The notes beneath the pieces are model-generated. The model worked only from the letters and a program-made list of their open reading frames with translations. It ran no database searches and had not been told where the DNA came from. Shown in pieces: positions 16,299-25,343 of a stretch of 64,000 bases of DNA (position 1 is the first letter of the stretch; every line of letters starts with the position of its first letter). Made by a program: the position numbers and the translations under genes. This DNA is from Sphingomonas sp. OV641 (GTDB lineage: Bacteria; Pseudomonadota; Alphaproteobacteria; Sphingomonadales; Sphingomonadaceae): NCBI RefSeq assembly GCF_900109205.1, contig NZ_FNZB01000001.1, positions 1,984,001-2,048,000 of the forward strand, given 5' to 3'.

Positions 16299-17468
16299 CT
16301 ACACCGCCTGCCCGGCCGCCCAGCCGCTCGCCCAGGCCCATTGAAAGTTATATCCGCCCAGCCAGCCGGTAACGTCCACCGCCTCGCCGATCACGTGCAG
16401 CCCCGGCACTCGCCGCGCCTCCATCGTCTGCGACGACAGGTCCGCGGTAGATACCCCGCCCACCGTCACCTCGGCCTTGGCGAATCCCTCGCTGCCGTTC
16501 GGCTCAAACCGCCACGCCGCCAGCCGCTGCTCCGCGGCGGCGAGCTTCGCATCAGGCAGGTTCGCCAGCTCGCCGCCGACGCCCAGCTGCTGCGCCAGCG
16601 CGTCGGCCAGCCGCTGCGGCATCGCGCCCGCCAGCAGCTTCGTCACCCCCGCACGCGGCGTCGCGCGCTTGGCGGCGCGTAGCCACCCCTCGTCATGCCC
16701 CGGCAGCAGATCCACCGTGATCGGCTCGCCATGCCGCCAGTATGAGGACACCTGCAGCACCGCCGGCCCGGAAAGCCCGCGATGCGTGAACAGCATCGCC
16801 TCGCGAAACTGCGCCTTGTTGCTGCGGGCTACCACCTCGGTCGCGACCCCCGCCAGCGCGCGGAACGGATCCTCCCCACTGAGCGTCAGCGGCACCAGCG
16901 CCGGCCGCGGCTCCACCACTTTCAACCCAAAGCGCCGTGCCAGATCGTAAGCGAAGCCGGTTGCCCCCATCTTGGGGATCGAAGGCCCGCCCGTCGCGAT
17001 CACCAGCGCCGCCGCGCTGGCTTCCCGGCCGCCATAGGTCACGCGAAACCGCCCGTCGGCGTGATCGACCGCACCGATCGCCTGCCCCAACGCGATATCG
17101 ACATGCCCTTTGTCGCATTCGTCCAGCAGCATGGCGACGATCTGCCGCGCGGAGCCATCGCAGAACAACTGCCCCAGCGTCTTCTCATGCCACGCGATGC
17201 CGTAGCGCTCGACCAGCGCCAGGAAGTCTGCCGGCGTGTACCGGGCGAGCGCGGAGCGCGCGAAATGCGGATTGGCCGACAGGAACCGGTCGGGCGCGGT
17301 GCCGATGTTGGTGAAATTGCACCGCCCGCCGCCGGAGATCAGGATCTTCTTGCCGGCCTTTTCGGCATGATCGATCACCAGCACGCGCCGCCCGCGCTGC
17401 CCCGCCACGGCGGCGCACATCAGCCCCGCCGCGCCGGCGCCCAGCACGATTGCGTCATAGTCGGTCAT
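16299..17468 (-). CDS. HI0933/BaiN-family FAD-dependent oxidoreductase
   Basis: A 389-residue flavoprotein (TIGR00275, NAD(P)/FAD-dependent, formerly HI0933 or YhiN). The FAD-binding Rossmann motif is AIVLGAGAAGLMCAA at residues 6-20. The family hallmark KKILISGGGRCNFTN follows, then VIATGGPSIPKMGATGFAYD. The C-terminal FAD loop is LHVIGEAVDVTGWLGGYNFQWA. BaiN reduces bile-acid intermediates in gut clostridia, but for most proteobacterial members the substrate is unknown. It is 65 bases downstream of a small DNA-binding-like ORF on the same strand. Confidence 0.9.
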   Translation of the reverse strand: MTDYDAIVLGAGAAGLMCAAVAGQRGRRVLVIDHAEKAGKKILISGGGRCNFTNIGTAPDRFLSANPHFARSALARYTPADFLALVERYGIAWHEKTLGQLFCDGSARQIVAMLLDECDKGHVDIALGQAIGAVDHADGRFRVTYGGREASAAALVIATGGPSIPKMGATGFAYDLARRFGLKVVEPRPALVPLTLSGEDPFRALAGVATEVVARSNKAQFREAMLFTHRGLSGPAVLQVSSYWRHGEPITVDLLPGHDEGWLRAAKRATPRAGVTKLLAGAMPQRLADALAQQLGVGGELANLPDAKLAAAEQRLAAWRFEPNGSEGFAKAEVTVGGVSTADLSSQTMEARRVPGLHVIGEAVDVTGWLGGYNFQWAWASGWAAGQAV

Positions 17469-17533
17469 GGGAGGGGCCTTCAGGCTCTGCCGGCATGTCG
17501 CTCAGGCCGGTATGGACGGAATGGCGATACAGC

Positions 17534-17713
17534 CTAGTGCAGCTTGGCGATCGACAGCCCGTCCTTCTTCGCCTGCTCCTTCACCGATTCCTCGCTTCGG
17601 GTCAGCGCCTTGGCAATCGCCTTCAGCGCCATGCCTTTCTTGGCGAGCGTGTGCAGCTTCTGGATCTCGTCCGGGCGCCAGGGCTGGCGATGTCGTTCAA
17701 AGCGTTCGGCCAT
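17534..17713 (-). CDS. Small helix-turn-helix-like protein
   Basis: A 59-residue basic protein. The pattern WRPDEIQKLHTLAKKGMALK followed by AIAKALTRSEESVKEQAKK resembles a single Myb/SANT or HTH fold with two or three helices. This is common in small alphaproteobacterial proteins of unknown role. The ATG at 17713 has a strong Shine-Dalgarno (TAGGAGGTCCC). A longer frame to 17770 was rejected because its first 19 codons read through a palindromic repeat. Confidence 0.65.
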   Translation of the reverse strand: MAERFERHRQPWRPDEIQKLHTLAKKGMALKAIAKALTRSEESVKEQAKKDGLSIAKLH

Positions 17714-17742
17714 GGGACCTCCTACCCTATCCCATGCATCAT

Positions 17743-17836
17743 CGTCATCCCCGCGAAGGCGGGGATCCATAAACGCTAGCGTGGCGACTCTTGCGAAGAC
17801 ATGCGCGTCTGGATTCCCGCCTCCGCGGGAATGACG
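17743..17836. repeat. Dispersed palindromic repeat, complete unit
   Basis: CGTCATCCCCGCG-AAGG-CGGGGATCCATAAACG at one end and TCTGGATTCCCGCC-TCCG-CGGGAATGACG at the other, ending 13 bases after the prfC stop. It has the same two-hairpin layout as 15808-15901. Confidence 0.85.
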
Positions 17837-17848
17837 GCAGTGGACTGA

Positions 17849-19375
17849 TCACCGCTCGCGCGTCGCCGCGAACCGCACCTTGGAGTAGCGATCGGCGATA
17901 TAGCCCACTTCCCAAGCGCTCTTGGCGAGGAACACCGGGTTGCCGTCGCGATCCTTGGCCAGCGCGCCACGGTTCAGGTCCATGAAGTCCTTCAGCGCCG
18001 CGGGGTCCTCCGCGGAAATCCAGCGCGCGGTGTCGAACGGCGACGCCTCCAGATTCGCGCCCACCTTATATTCCGCCTCCAGCCGCGACAGCAGAACGTC
18101 GAGCTGCAGCTGCCCGACCACGCCGATGATCCAGTTCGACCCGATCTCCGGATAGAACACCTGGATCACGCCTTCTTCGGACAGATCGTCCAGCGCCTTG
18201 CGCAGCTGCTTCGTCTTGGTCGGATCCTTCAGCGCCACGCGCCGCAGGATTTCCGGCGCGAAGTTCGGCAGGCCAGTGATCCGGACCCCGGGCCGCTCGC
18301 TCAGCGTATCGCCGACCCGCAACGTACCATGATTGGGGATGCCGATGATGTCGCCCGGAAACGCCTCGTCAGCGATCTCGCGGTCCTGCGCGAAGAACAG
18401 GATCGGCGAATGCACCGCGATGGGCTTGCCATGGCCGGTCGGCGTCAGCTTCATGCCGCGCTTGAACGTGCCCGAGCACAGCCGCATGAACGCGATCCGG
18501 TCGCGATGCTGCGGATCCATGTTCGCCTGCACCTTGAAGACGAAGCCGGTCACGTCCTTCTCGCCCGGATCGACGGGCGCCGGCTCGGCCGGCTGCGGGC
18601 GCGGCGGCGGCGCATAAGCGGCCAGCGCCGCGATCAGCTCCGCCGGGCCGAAATCCTTCAGCGCCGACCCGAAATAGACCGGCGTCAGGTCGCCGGCGCG
18701 ATAGGCTTCACCGTCGAATGCGGCATAGCCGGCCTGCGCGAGCTCGATCTCCTCGGCGACCTGCTCCGGCAGCGCGGGCGCTTCCTCGGTCCGGCCCTGG
18801 AAGGTGCGGCTGTCGCCATCGGGGCGGCTGATGCGATTGGTCTTGAGATCCAATATGCCCTCGAACGTGCCGCCCATGCCCACCGGCCAGCTCATCGGGC
18901 ACACGTCCAGCGCCAGCACGTCGGCGATCTCGTCCAGCAGCTCGAACGGAGAGCGCCCCTCGCGGTCCACCTTGTTGACAAAGGTGATGATCGGCACGTT
19001 GCGAAGTCGGCACACCTCGAACAGCTTGCGCGTCTGCGCCTCGATGCCGCGGGCCGCGTCGATCACCATGACGGCGGAATCGACCGCGGTTAGCGTGCGG
19101 TACGTGTCCTCGCTGAAATCCTCGTGGCCCGGCGTATCGAGCAGGTTGAAGAACACGCCGTCCTTCTCGAACGTCATCACGGAGGACGTGACGGAGATGC
19201 CGCGCTGCTGCTCGATCTTCATCCAGTCGGATCGGGCACGCCGGTTCTGCCCGCGTGCCTTCACCTCGCCCGCCAGGTGGATCGCGCCGCCGACGTACAG
19301 CAGCTTCTCGGTCAGCGTCGTCTTGCCGGCGTCAGGGTGCGAGATGATCGCAAAGGTACGGCGGGGGGATGGCAT
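17849..19375 (-). CDS. prfC: Peptide chain release factor 3
   Basis: A 508-residue translational GTPase that removes RF1/RF2 from the ribosome after peptide release. G1 is SHPDAGKTTLTEK (residues 12-24), the switch region is QQRGISVTSSV, G3 is DTPGHEDFSEDTYR and G4 is NKVDREGRSPFELLDE. The RF3-specific domains follow, with FAPEILRRVALKDPTKTKQL near the C-terminus. Length is slightly below the E. coli enzyme (529). It stands as a single gene flanked by repeats. Confidence 0.96.
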   Translation of the reverse strand: MPSPRRTFAIISHPDAGKTTLTEKLLYVGGAIHLAGEVKARGQNRRARSDWMKIEQQRGISVTSSVMTFEKDGVFFNLLDTPGHEDFSEDTYRTLTAVDSAVMVIDAARGIEAQTRKLFEVCRLRNVPIITFVNKVDREGRSPFELLDEIADVLALDVCPMSWPVGMGGTFEGILDLKTNRISRPDGDSRTFQGRTEEAPALPEQVAEEIELAQAGYAAFDGEAYRAGDLTPVYFGSALKDFGPAELIAALAAYAPPPRPQPAEPAPVDPGEKDVTGFVFKVQANMDPQHRDRIAFMRLCSGTFKRGMKLTPTGHGKPIAVHSPILFFAQDREIADEAFPGDIIGIPNHGTLRVGDTLSERPGVRITGLPNFAPEILRRVALKDPTKTKQLRKALDDLSEEGVIQVFYPEIGSNWIIGVVGQLQLDVLLSRLEAEYKVGANLEASPFDTARWISAEDPAALKDFMDLNRGALAKDRDGNPVFLAKSAWEVGYIADRYSKVRFAATRER

Positions 19376-19424
19376 GTCAGGTCTCTAGTGAAAAATCGGG
19401 ACGGCGTCACAATCCCCGTCGGTG

Positions 19425-19497
19425 CTGAGCTTGTCGAAGCACGTGCCCCAATCGGTGCCGTGTGTGACGCGCCCTTTGACAAGCTTGGGACGAACGG
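19425..19497. repeat. Inverted repeat of the CTGAGCTTGTCGAAG type
   Basis: CTGAGCTTGTCGAAG (19425-19439) and CTTTGACAAGCTTGGGACG (from 19474) form an imperfect inverted pair between prfC and thrC. This motif is a second dispersed repeat type, distinct from the CGTCAT palindrome, and is common between alphaproteobacterial genes. It may form a hairpin that ends thrC transcripts. Confidence 0.6.
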
Positions 19498-19511
19498 GTG
19501 AGAGTTAAGCG

Positions 19512-20909
19512 CTAGCTCCGGGGCGTGGCGCGCCCGGCGATATAATCACTTACCGCCGCAAAGGTAGCGTCCAATGTGTCGAACGCTTCCTCGCGCTCGA
19601 ACAGGTCGCCGACACGCGACGGCAACGAGGGGCTGAGGCCCGTCGCACGCTCCACCGCTTCCGGAAATTTCGCCGGGTGCGCCGTCGCCAGCGTCACCAT
19701 CGGCACGTCCAACTTCTGCCGCCGCGCCGCGGCCAGCGCGATCGCCGTGTGCGGATCGATCGTCTCATTGGCATGTTCGTGCGCCCAGCGCATCGCGCCG
19801 GCCATGCCATCGCCACCGACGCTGGCGCTGATCAGGTGAGTCGCCGCGCCGCTGTGCTGCGCTTCCGTCAGCCGCATCGCCTTGCTCGCCTCGAAGCCGC
19901 TCATCTGCCCCGCCAGCGCCACGCCGTCACGCCCGCCAAGGTCGAACAGCAGCCGCTCGAAGTTGGAAGACACCTGAATGTCCATCGACGGGGTGGCGGT
20001 CGGCACGACCTCAGCCGAGGAATAATCCCCGGCGGACAGCGCACGATGAAGGATGTCGTTGACGTTGGTGGCGACCACCAGCCGCGCCACCGGCAGCCCC
20101 ATCTTGGCCGCGACATAACCGGCGAACACGTCACCGAAATTGCCGGTCGGCACGCTGAACGCGATCTCGCGCTCCGGTGCGCCCAGCCGGACGGCGGCGT
20201 AGAAATAATACACCACCTGCGCCATCAGGCGGGCCCAGTTGATCGAGTTCACCGCGCTCAGGCGGAAACGGCGTGAGAATGCCGCATCGTTGAACATCGC
20301 TTTCACCAGCGCCTGCGCCGTGTCGAAATCGCCGCGGATTGCGATATTGTGGACGTTCGGCGCGCGCACCGTCGTCATCTGCCGCCGCTGCACCTCGCTC
20401 ACCCGCCCGGCGGGATGGAGCATGAAGATGTCGATGTTCGCGCGGCCCGCCACCGCATCGATCGCGGCGGAGCCGGTGTCGCCGCTGGTCGCGCCAACGA
20501 TCGTCAGCGGCCCCTCACTGTCGCCGGTCAGGAACCGTTCGAACAGCAGGCCCAGCAGCTGCAGCGCCACGTCCTTGAACGCCAGCGTCGGGCCGTGGAA
20601 CAATTCAAGCAGCCATTGATCATGATCGAGCTGCTTCAGCGGCGTGACGGCGGCATGCGCGAACCGCCCGTACGCCTGCTCACACAGCGCGCGCAGCTCC
20701 TCACGGCTCAGCGCCTCGCCCACGAAGGGCGCCATCACCGCCACCGCCGTGTCGACATAGGACAGGCCGGCCATGCCAGCGATCTCATCACGCGACAGCG
20801 TCGGCCACGTCTCCGGCACATAGAGCCCGCCGTCCGACGCGAGCCCGGTCAGCGTCGCGCCGCGAAAATCGAGGGTCGGGGCGGCTCCACGGGTGCTGAT
20901 ATAGCGCAT
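19512..20909 (-). CDS. thrC: Threonine synthase
   Basis: A 465-residue PLP enzyme converting O-phosphohomoserine to threonine. The PLP lysine is K112 in HGPTLAFKDVALQ, and the phosphate-binding loop reads GATSGDTGSAA. The N-terminus MRYISTRGAAPTLDF and the segment DGGLYVPE fix the start at 20909. The longer frame to 21077 adds 56 residues with no family resemblance. In sphingomonads thrC usually follows surf1 closely; here 577 bases with a repeat separate them, so thrC may use its own promoter. Confidence 0.96.
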   Translation of the reverse strand: MRYISTRGAAPTLDFRGATLTGLASDGGLYVPETWPTLSRDEIAGMAGLSYVDTAVAVMAPFVGEALSREELRALCEQAYGRFAHAAVTPLKQLDHDQWLLELFHGPTLAFKDVALQLLGLLFERFLTGDSEGPLTIVGATSGDTGSAAIDAVAGRANIDIFMLHPAGRVSEVQRRQMTTVRAPNVHNIAIRGDFDTAQALVKAMFNDAAFSRRFRLSAVNSINWARLMAQVVYYFYAAVRLGAPEREIAFSVPTGNFGDVFAGYVAAKMGLPVARLVVATNVNDILHRALSAGDYSSAEVVPTATPSMDIQVSSNFERLLFDLGGRDGVALAGQMSGFEASKAMRLTEAQHSGAATHLISASVGGDGMAGAMRWAHEHANETIDPHTAIALAAARRQKLDVPMVTLATAHPAKFPEAVERATGLSPSLPSRVGDLFEREEAFDTLDATFAAVSDYIAGRATPRS

Positions 20910-21486
20910 GGACGTGCCGGTTAGCTGCGCCGCCCGCCGGATACAACCACGCCTGGCTATCGCGCACCAAAGCCGGCCTTGATCACGCGGCAAATCCGGC
21001 CCGATCGCCCCGATGCGCCTCCAAGTCGAAGGCCAGGGCATCACGCCGAGGCAGCAACACCGCTCTTCCATTTGCACCCGGCACGCAAAGCACGCCTGCG
21101 GGGATGTAGAGCGCTCAGGTGGCGAGCTCCCCGGACGACGCGCGCAAGCTTCGCACCACCCACTTCGTCATGCCGGCCTTGTCCCGGCATCCAGGGTGCC
21201 GCAAACTCACCCGCCGTTGGGTTCGCGGGCCAGTGGATCCCGGCACAAGGCCAGGATGACGCAGCTCCTGTGGCAGCCAGAGAGTTTCGCAAAGGCCTCA
21301 CACAAGATACGGGTGGAGGGCGGCGCGCGGTGTTTACTGTCGCAGTACTTGGGCCAGCGCCTCGACCCTGAGGTGAAGTCAAAATAAAACGAGGTCGCCG
21401 GCCCACTCCCCTTCGCGTCGAGCATGTCCCCCGAGCCGAAAGCGCTCCCCCGCGCTACAGCACGGCCTGCTCAAGAATAAACGCCC
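20910..21486. other. Non-coding gap between surf1 and thrC with a palindromic repeat
   Basis: I see no supportable gene in these 577 bases. They hold a palindromic repeat (21166-21261). The small frames on both strands lack recognisable domains and run through the repeat. The thrC promoter is presumably in the 20910-21160 part, but I could not identify convincing -35/-10 boxes. Confidence 0.5.
21166..21261. repeat. Dispersed palindromic repeat, variant unit
   Basis: CGTCATGCCGGCC-TTGT-CCCGGCATCCAG and, mirrored, TGGATCCCGGC-ACAA-GGCCAGGATGACG. It has the same ends (CGTCAT/ATGACG) as the 15808 unit but different stem sequence, a second subfamily also seen at 27899 and 28071. Confidence 0.8.
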
Positions 21487-22089
21487 TCAGCGCCCCATTC
21501 GCCGCCGCAGCGCCACGACATAGATCACGCCGGCCAGCCCCGCGAAAAACAGCCATTGCCCGGCATAGGCCAGGTGATTGTTGGGCACGAGGCCGACATC
21601 GGGCCGCGTATTGGCCGCCAGCCCCGCTGCCGGCGTGTCAGCCACCAGCAGCATTTCCTGCGGCACGCGGCGGAACAGGCGGGAGATCATCGGCGTCGCA
21701 TCGGGCGCGTGGCTGATCCAGCCGCGCACCGCCCCGCCCGTCCAGCGCACTTCCTTGAACGGATCGCGCGTCGTGCCAAGCTGCACCTTGATCGCCGGTC
21801 CGCCCGCGTCCGTCCGGCATTCGGCGATCAGGCGATAGCCAGCGCTGCCCGCCCCGGCCCGGCTGATGCCCTTCACCTCGCGACACAGGGCCGCGCTGCG
21901 GCGGAACAGCAGGCGATCGTCCGGTGCCCTCGGAAAGGCGACCGGCGGCTGCGCCGGATTGGCGGCAAGCTGCGCCAGCTGCGCTTCCTTCTCGGGCAGG
22001 CGCACCAGCCCCTGCCACAGCCCCAACGTGATCATCACGGCCACGGCCACGACCACCAGGATCGTCGGCAGAACGGGAATGCGCTTCAT
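21487..22089 (-). CDS. SURF1-family cytochrome oxidase assembly protein
   Basis: A 200-residue inner-membrane protein that helps insert heme a into cytochrome c oxidase subunit I. It has the SURF1 layout: one N-terminal helix (residues 5-27, PTILVVVAVAVMITLGLWQG), a periplasmic domain, and a C-terminal helix (QWLFFAGLAGVIYVVAL). The conserved GLWQ motif after the first helix and NNHLAYAGQWLFFA before the last are present. The start ATG overlaps the DUF983 stop (ATGA). It is the last gene of the ctaB-ctaG-coxC unit. Confidence 0.9.
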   Translation of the reverse strand: MKRIPVLPTILVVVAVAVMITLGLWQGLVRLPEKEAQLAQLAANPAQPPVAFPRAPDDRLLFRRSAALCREVKGISRAGAGSAGYRLIAECRTDAGGPAIKVQLGTTRDPFKEVRWTGGAVRGWISHAPDATPMISRLFRRVPQEMLLVADTPAAGLAANTRPDVGLVPNNHLAYAGQWLFFAGLAGVIYVVALRRRMGR

Positions 22090-22475
22090 CGGCGGATCCG
22101 GCCTTCCGCGGCGCGGTTGCGATATTCCAGTGCGAGCAGCCAGCCCTTTGCGACGCGCAGGCTCAGCAGCACGCCGCCCAGCGTCACCGGTGTCCAGATC
22201 AGCATGTGAAGCCACAGAGGCGGCGAGACGCTCAGCTCCAGCGCGATCGCGCCGATCGTCACCAGCGTGCCGAGGATGAGCGTCAGGAACGCGGCCGGCC
22301 CGTCGCCGACATTGAAGGCCGCGATGTCGAGCCCGCAGGCGCGGCATCGGTCGGCGAACCGGATCCACCCGGCAAACAGGTCGGGGGCGCCGCAGCGCGG
22401 GCACAAACCCTTTACCCCGCAATCGAAAGGACGCGGCTCCCCCTTGTGGAGAGCCGCGCCCGTCTCGTCAGTCAC
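22086..22475 (-). CDS. DUF983 membrane protein with zinc-ribbon
   Basis: A 129-residue protein. The N-terminal part GLCPRCGAPDLFAGWIRFAD and CRACGLD forms a four-cysteine zinc-ribbon. Two transmembrane helices follow (AFLTLILGTLVTIGAIALEL and LHMLIWTPVTLGGVLLSLRV). DUF983 genes regularly sit between coxC and surf1 in alphaproteobacteria, and the context suggests an oxidase-assembly role. No ATG fits: GTG at 22475 starts 5 bases after the coxC stop. Frames reaching 22547 overlap coxC and were rejected. Confidence 0.85.
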   Translation of the reverse strand: MTDETGAALHKGEPRPFDCGVKGLCPRCGAPDLFAGWIRFADRCRACGLDIAAFNVGDGPAAFLTLILGTLVTIGAIALELSVSPPLWLHMLIWTPVTLGGVLLSLRVAKGWLLALEYRNRAAEGRIRR

Positions 22476-22480
22476 TTCGA

Positions 22481-23404
22481 TCAGCCGCCGTGGACCGGCG
22501 CGCCCCAGCCGCCCCAGATGTAGATGGAGACGAACAGGAACAGCCACACGACGTCAACGAAGTGCCAGTACCAGGCCGCCGCTTCGAAGCCGAAATGCTG
22601 CTTGGGCGTGAAGTCCCCCTTATAGGCGCGGATCAGGCAGACGATCAGGAAGATCGTCCCAACGATCACGTGGAAACCGTGGAAGCCGGTCGCCATGAAG
22701 AAGGACGCGCCATAGTTGATGCCCTTGAACGGGAATGGCGCGTGCATGTATTCATAGGCTTGGATGAAGCTGAAGATCAGGCCGAGAACGACCGTCAGCC
22801 ACAGGCCCTTCAGCACGCCATCGCGATCGCCCACGCCGATCATGCCCCACAGGCCGCGCTTCTCGCCGCCACGCTGATCGTGAATGAGCGCATGGTGCGC
22901 CCAGGTCACGGTGGTGCCCGAGGTCAGCAGGATCAGCGTGTTGAGCAGCGGCAGTTCGAAGGCGTTGATGACTTCGAGGCCCTTGGGCGGCCACTGCGCC
23001 GCGATCGCCGCCGTTTCGCTCGCCCGCTCGACCGCGCCGTCGACGAAGGCAATCGCATCGGGGAAGAGGGCGAAGTCGAAATAGGCCCAGAACCAGCCCA
23101 CGAAGAACATCACTTCGGAAGCGATGAACAGGATCATGCCATAGCGGAAATGCAGCTGCACCACCGGCGTGTGATCGCCCGCATGCGCTTCCTTGATGAC
23201 GTTGCGCCACCAGCAGAACATCGAGAACAGCACCGCCGCCAGGCCGGCCAAGAACAGGAACCCGCCGCCGTTCGGCTTGCCCACGTGCCCGCCGTGCATC
23301 CACATGATGGCGCCGGAGGCCATCGCCAGCGCCGAAAAGGAGCTGATCATGGGCCAAGGATCGGGAGGCAGAATATGGTAGTCGTGGTTCTTGGCGCCGG
23401 CCAT
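22481..23404 (-). CDS. coxC: Cytochrome c oxidase subunit III
   Basis: A 307-residue, seven-helix core subunit of the aa3-type oxidase. The opening HDYHILPPDPWPMISSFSALAMASG is the canonical subunit III start. HFRYGMILFIASEVMFFVGWFWAYF and the C-terminal GFEAAAWYWHFVDVVWLFLFV carry the conserved Glu and His of helices III and VII. Subunit III protects subunit I from turnover inactivation. It sits between ctaG (38 bases upstream) and the DUF983 gene. Confidence 0.97.
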   Translation of the reverse strand: MAGAKNHDYHILPPDPWPMISSFSALAMASGAIMWMHGGHVGKPNGGGFLFLAGLAAVLFSMFCWWRNVIKEAHAGDHTPVVQLHFRYGMILFIASEVMFFVGWFWAYFDFALFPDAIAFVDGAVERASETAAIAAQWPPKGLEVINAFELPLLNTLILLTSGTTVTWAHHALIHDQRGGEKRGLWGMIGVGDRDGVLKGLWLTVVLGLIFSFIQAYEYMHAPFPFKGINYGASFFMATGFHGFHVIVGTIFLIVCLIRAYKGDFTPKQHFGFEAAAWYWHFVDVVWLFLFVSIYIWGGWGAPVHGG

Positions 23405-23442
23405 CGGGCTCTTCCCCTATAGAAACTCGAATTTTCGTCCGC

Positions 23443-23988
23443 TTAACTCGCCGCCTTGTCGGAATCTACCGGGTAAAACGTGTAGCTGAGCGTGATCGTC
23501 TCGATATCCCGCGTGTCGGGATCCTCAAGGATTTTCGGATCGACGTAATAGATGACGGGCATGCGCATGCTCTCGCCCGCCTTCAGCGTCTGCTGGGTGA
23601 AGCAGAAGCATTCGATCTTGGTGAAATATTTGCCGGCCTGCTCGGGCGTCACGTTGAACGTCGCCGTCCCGGTGATGTCGGTCGCCGCGCGATTCGTCGC
23701 GTTGAAGAAGGCCATGCTGCGGGCGCCGACCGCCACCGTCTGGCTCGATTGCTCGGCGGAGAAGCGCCACGGCAGGCGGGTGTTGGTGTTGGCGTCGAAA
23801 TCGACCTTCATCTGCGCGTTCACCGCGCCCGGCGCCGCCGCGCCGCGCTGCGTCGTGCCGGCAAAGCCAGTCACCTGGCAGAACAGGCGGTACAGCGGCA
23901 CGCTGGCAAAGGCGAGGCCGGTCATGAAGAAGATGCTCAGCACGGCAAAGGCGGCGGTGCGCCCCTTGCTGGAAAACACCCGGATCAT
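23443..23988 (-). CDS. ctaG: Cytochrome c oxidase assembly protein CtaG/Cox11
   Basis: A 181-residue copper chaperone that delivers Cu(I) to the CuB site of subunit I. It has one N-terminal helix (residues 10-30, ending in a conserved VPLYRLFCQVTG), then an immunoglobulin-like periplasmic domain with the copper-binding pair ECFCFTQQTL and the late motif DIETITLSYTFYP. The ATG at 23988 overlaps the stop of the upstream 46-aa gene. The longer frame to 24219 reads through that gene and the end of ctaB. Confidence 0.96.
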   Translation of the reverse strand: MIRVFSSKGRTAAFAVLSIFFMTGLAFASVPLYRLFCQVTGFAGTTQRGAAAPGAVNAQMKVDFDANTNTRLPWRFSAEQSSQTVAVGARSMAFFNATNRAATDITGTATFNVTPEQAGKYFTKIECFCFTQQTLKAGESMRMPVIYYVDPKILEDPDTRDIETITLSYTFYPVDSDKAAS

Positions 23989-24125
23989 CGCGCCGCAATG
24001 CCCTGCTGGATCTTCACCAGCGAGATGGCGAAGACGAGGATCACAAAGGCACCCAGCAGAACCGCCATCACGATCGCGCGGCTCTTCTGTCGCCGCCGCA
24101 CCAGATCTTCCTCGTCCTGCCTCAT
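23985..24125 (-). CDS. 46-aa single-helix membrane protein between ctaB and ctaG
   Basis: A short gene of 46 residues: [19 protein letters not shown], a hydrophobic helix [18 protein letters not shown], then KIQQGIAAR. It overlaps ctaB upstream (ATGA at 24122-24125) and ctaG downstream (ATGA at 23985-23988). This tight coupling is the main evidence that it is translated. Small CcoQ/CoxF-like proteins occupy this position in other alphaproteobacterial oxidase operons, so an assembly or stability role is likely but not shown. Confidence 0.8.
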   Translation of the reverse strand: MRQDEEDLVRRRQKSRAIVMAVLLGAFVILVFAISLVKIQQGIAAR

Positions 24126-25039
24126 GCCATCCACCGATCGACCACCAACGCCCCGAACACCACGAAAAGGTACAGGATCGAATATTTGAACAGCGCCTTT
24201 TCCGGCAGCATGGCGTCATCCGTGCCCGTCGTGCGGGTCGCGACGCGCAGCGCCAGCACGCCGAACCAGCCGGTCAGCAGCAACGAGGCCACGCCATAGA
24301 TCGGCCCCGTCAGCCCCAGCGGCCATGGCGCCACCGCGGCCAGCGCCATCGGCACCGTGTAGAGCCCGATCTGACGCCGCGTCACCTTTTCGCCGGCGAC
24401 CACCGGCAGCATCGGCACGCCGGCATTGGCGTAATCGGTCTTCACGAACAGCGCGAGCGCCCAGAAGTGCGGCGGCGTCCACAGGAACACCAGCATGAAC
24501 AGCAACACCGGCAGCACCGCGACCTCGCCCGTCGCGGCGGCCCAGCCGATCAGCGGCGGAAAGGCGCCCGCCGCCCCGCCAATCACGATGTTCTGCGGCG
24601 TCCGCCGCTTCAGCCATACGGTGTAGATGAGGACGTAGAACAGGATCGAAATGGTCAGGATCGCGGCTGCGGCAAGGTTCAGCGCCAGCCCCATCAGAAT
24701 GACCGAAAAGGCGCCCAGCCCCACGCCGAAATGCAGCGCCGACTGCTTGTCCATCCGCCCGGCGGGCAGCGGCCGCGCCGCGGTGCGCTTCATCATCGCG
24801 TCGAGATCGGCCTCATACCATTGATTGAGCGTCCCCGCCGCGCCCGCGCCCAGCGCGATGCACAGGATCGCGGTGAAGCCCAGCACCGGATGGATCGAAC
24901 CCGGCGCCGCCAGCATCCCGCACAGCCCCGTGAAGACGACAAGCGTGAGCACGCGCGGCTTGGTAAGCGCAAGAAAGTCCCGCCAGTCGGCTGGCGGCAG
25001 GAGGGGCGTTGCAGGTGTCATCGGTTGAACAGTCGCCAT
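24122..25039 (-). CDS. ctaB: Protoheme IX farnesyltransferase (heme o synthase)
   Basis: A 305-residue UbiA-family prenyltransferase that adds a farnesyl group to heme b, giving heme o for the oxidase. The aspartate-rich motif is [20 protein letters not shown], and the second is [13 protein letters not shown]. About eight hydrophobic helices are visible. ATG at 25039 or the in-frame GTG at 25045 could start it. The coxB and coxA genes that usually precede it are absent: the next 300 bases are repeats, then an unrelated nitroreductase. Confidence 0.95.
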   Translation of the reverse strand: MATVQPMTPATPLLPPADWRDFLALTKPRVLTLVVFTGLCGMLAAPGSIHPVLGFTAILCIALGAGAAGTLNQWYEADLDAMMKRTAARPLPAGRMDKQSALHFGVGLGAFSVILMGLALNLAAAAILTISILFYVLIYTVWLKRRTPQNIVIGGAAGAFPPLIGWAAATGEVAVLPVLLFMLVFLWTPPHFWALALFVKTDYANAGVPMLPVVAGEKVTRRQIGLYTVPMALAAVAPWPLGLTGPIYGVASLLLTGWFGVLALRVATRTTGTDDAMLPEKALFKYSILYLFVVFGALVVDRWMA

Positions 25040-25086
25040 AGTCACTTGCGATACCGGGGGAAAGGGGAAGCATCACCCCCCACCAA

Positions 25087-25195
25087 CGTCATTCCGCCCT
25101 TGCGCCGGGATCCAAGTCGCCGCGTACTGCGGGGTCGGAGGGGCAGACGACAGTGCCTGCGGAGACATGGCTCCCGGATCCAGTCCGGGATGACG
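25087..25195. repeat. Dispersed palindromic repeat, variant unit
   Basis: CGTCATTCCGCCCTTGCGCC-GGGATCCAA begins it and CTCCCGGATCCAGTCCGGGATGACG ends it. It is longer and less perfect than the others. Confidence 0.7.
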
Positions 25196-25226
25196 CAGCG
25201 ACTTCGGCCGCCATCCCCACCAACCC

Positions 25227-25318
25227 CGTCATTCCCGCGAAGGCGGGGATCCATACACGCAGGGCTCGCGAGAGAAGCAAAGGTCAGCGCCATAGGTTCC
25301 CGCCTGCGCGGGAATGAC
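25227..25318. repeat. Dispersed palindromic repeat, complete unit
   Basis: CGTCATTCCCGCG-AAGG-CGGGGATCCATACACG and mirrored GGTTCCCGCC-TGCG-CGGGAATGAC, the same subfamily as 15808-15901 and 17743-17836. Confidence 0.85.
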
Positions 25319-25343
25319 AAAGGCGATCGCCTAAATCGGCCCC

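Larger units (their letters stand above)
25040..25343. other. Gap upstream of ctaB filled by two palindromic repeats
   Basis: There is no gene. Two full palindromic units (25087-25195 and 25227-25318) take up most of it. A promoter for ctaB must lie in the 50 or so bases next to the start, or transcription must read through from elsewhere; I could not identify clear boxes. Confidence 0.55.

Noticed and set aside
20979..21406. Small frames on both strands between surf1 and thrC
   Set aside because: They read through the palindromic repeat and lack ribosome sites or family resemblance.
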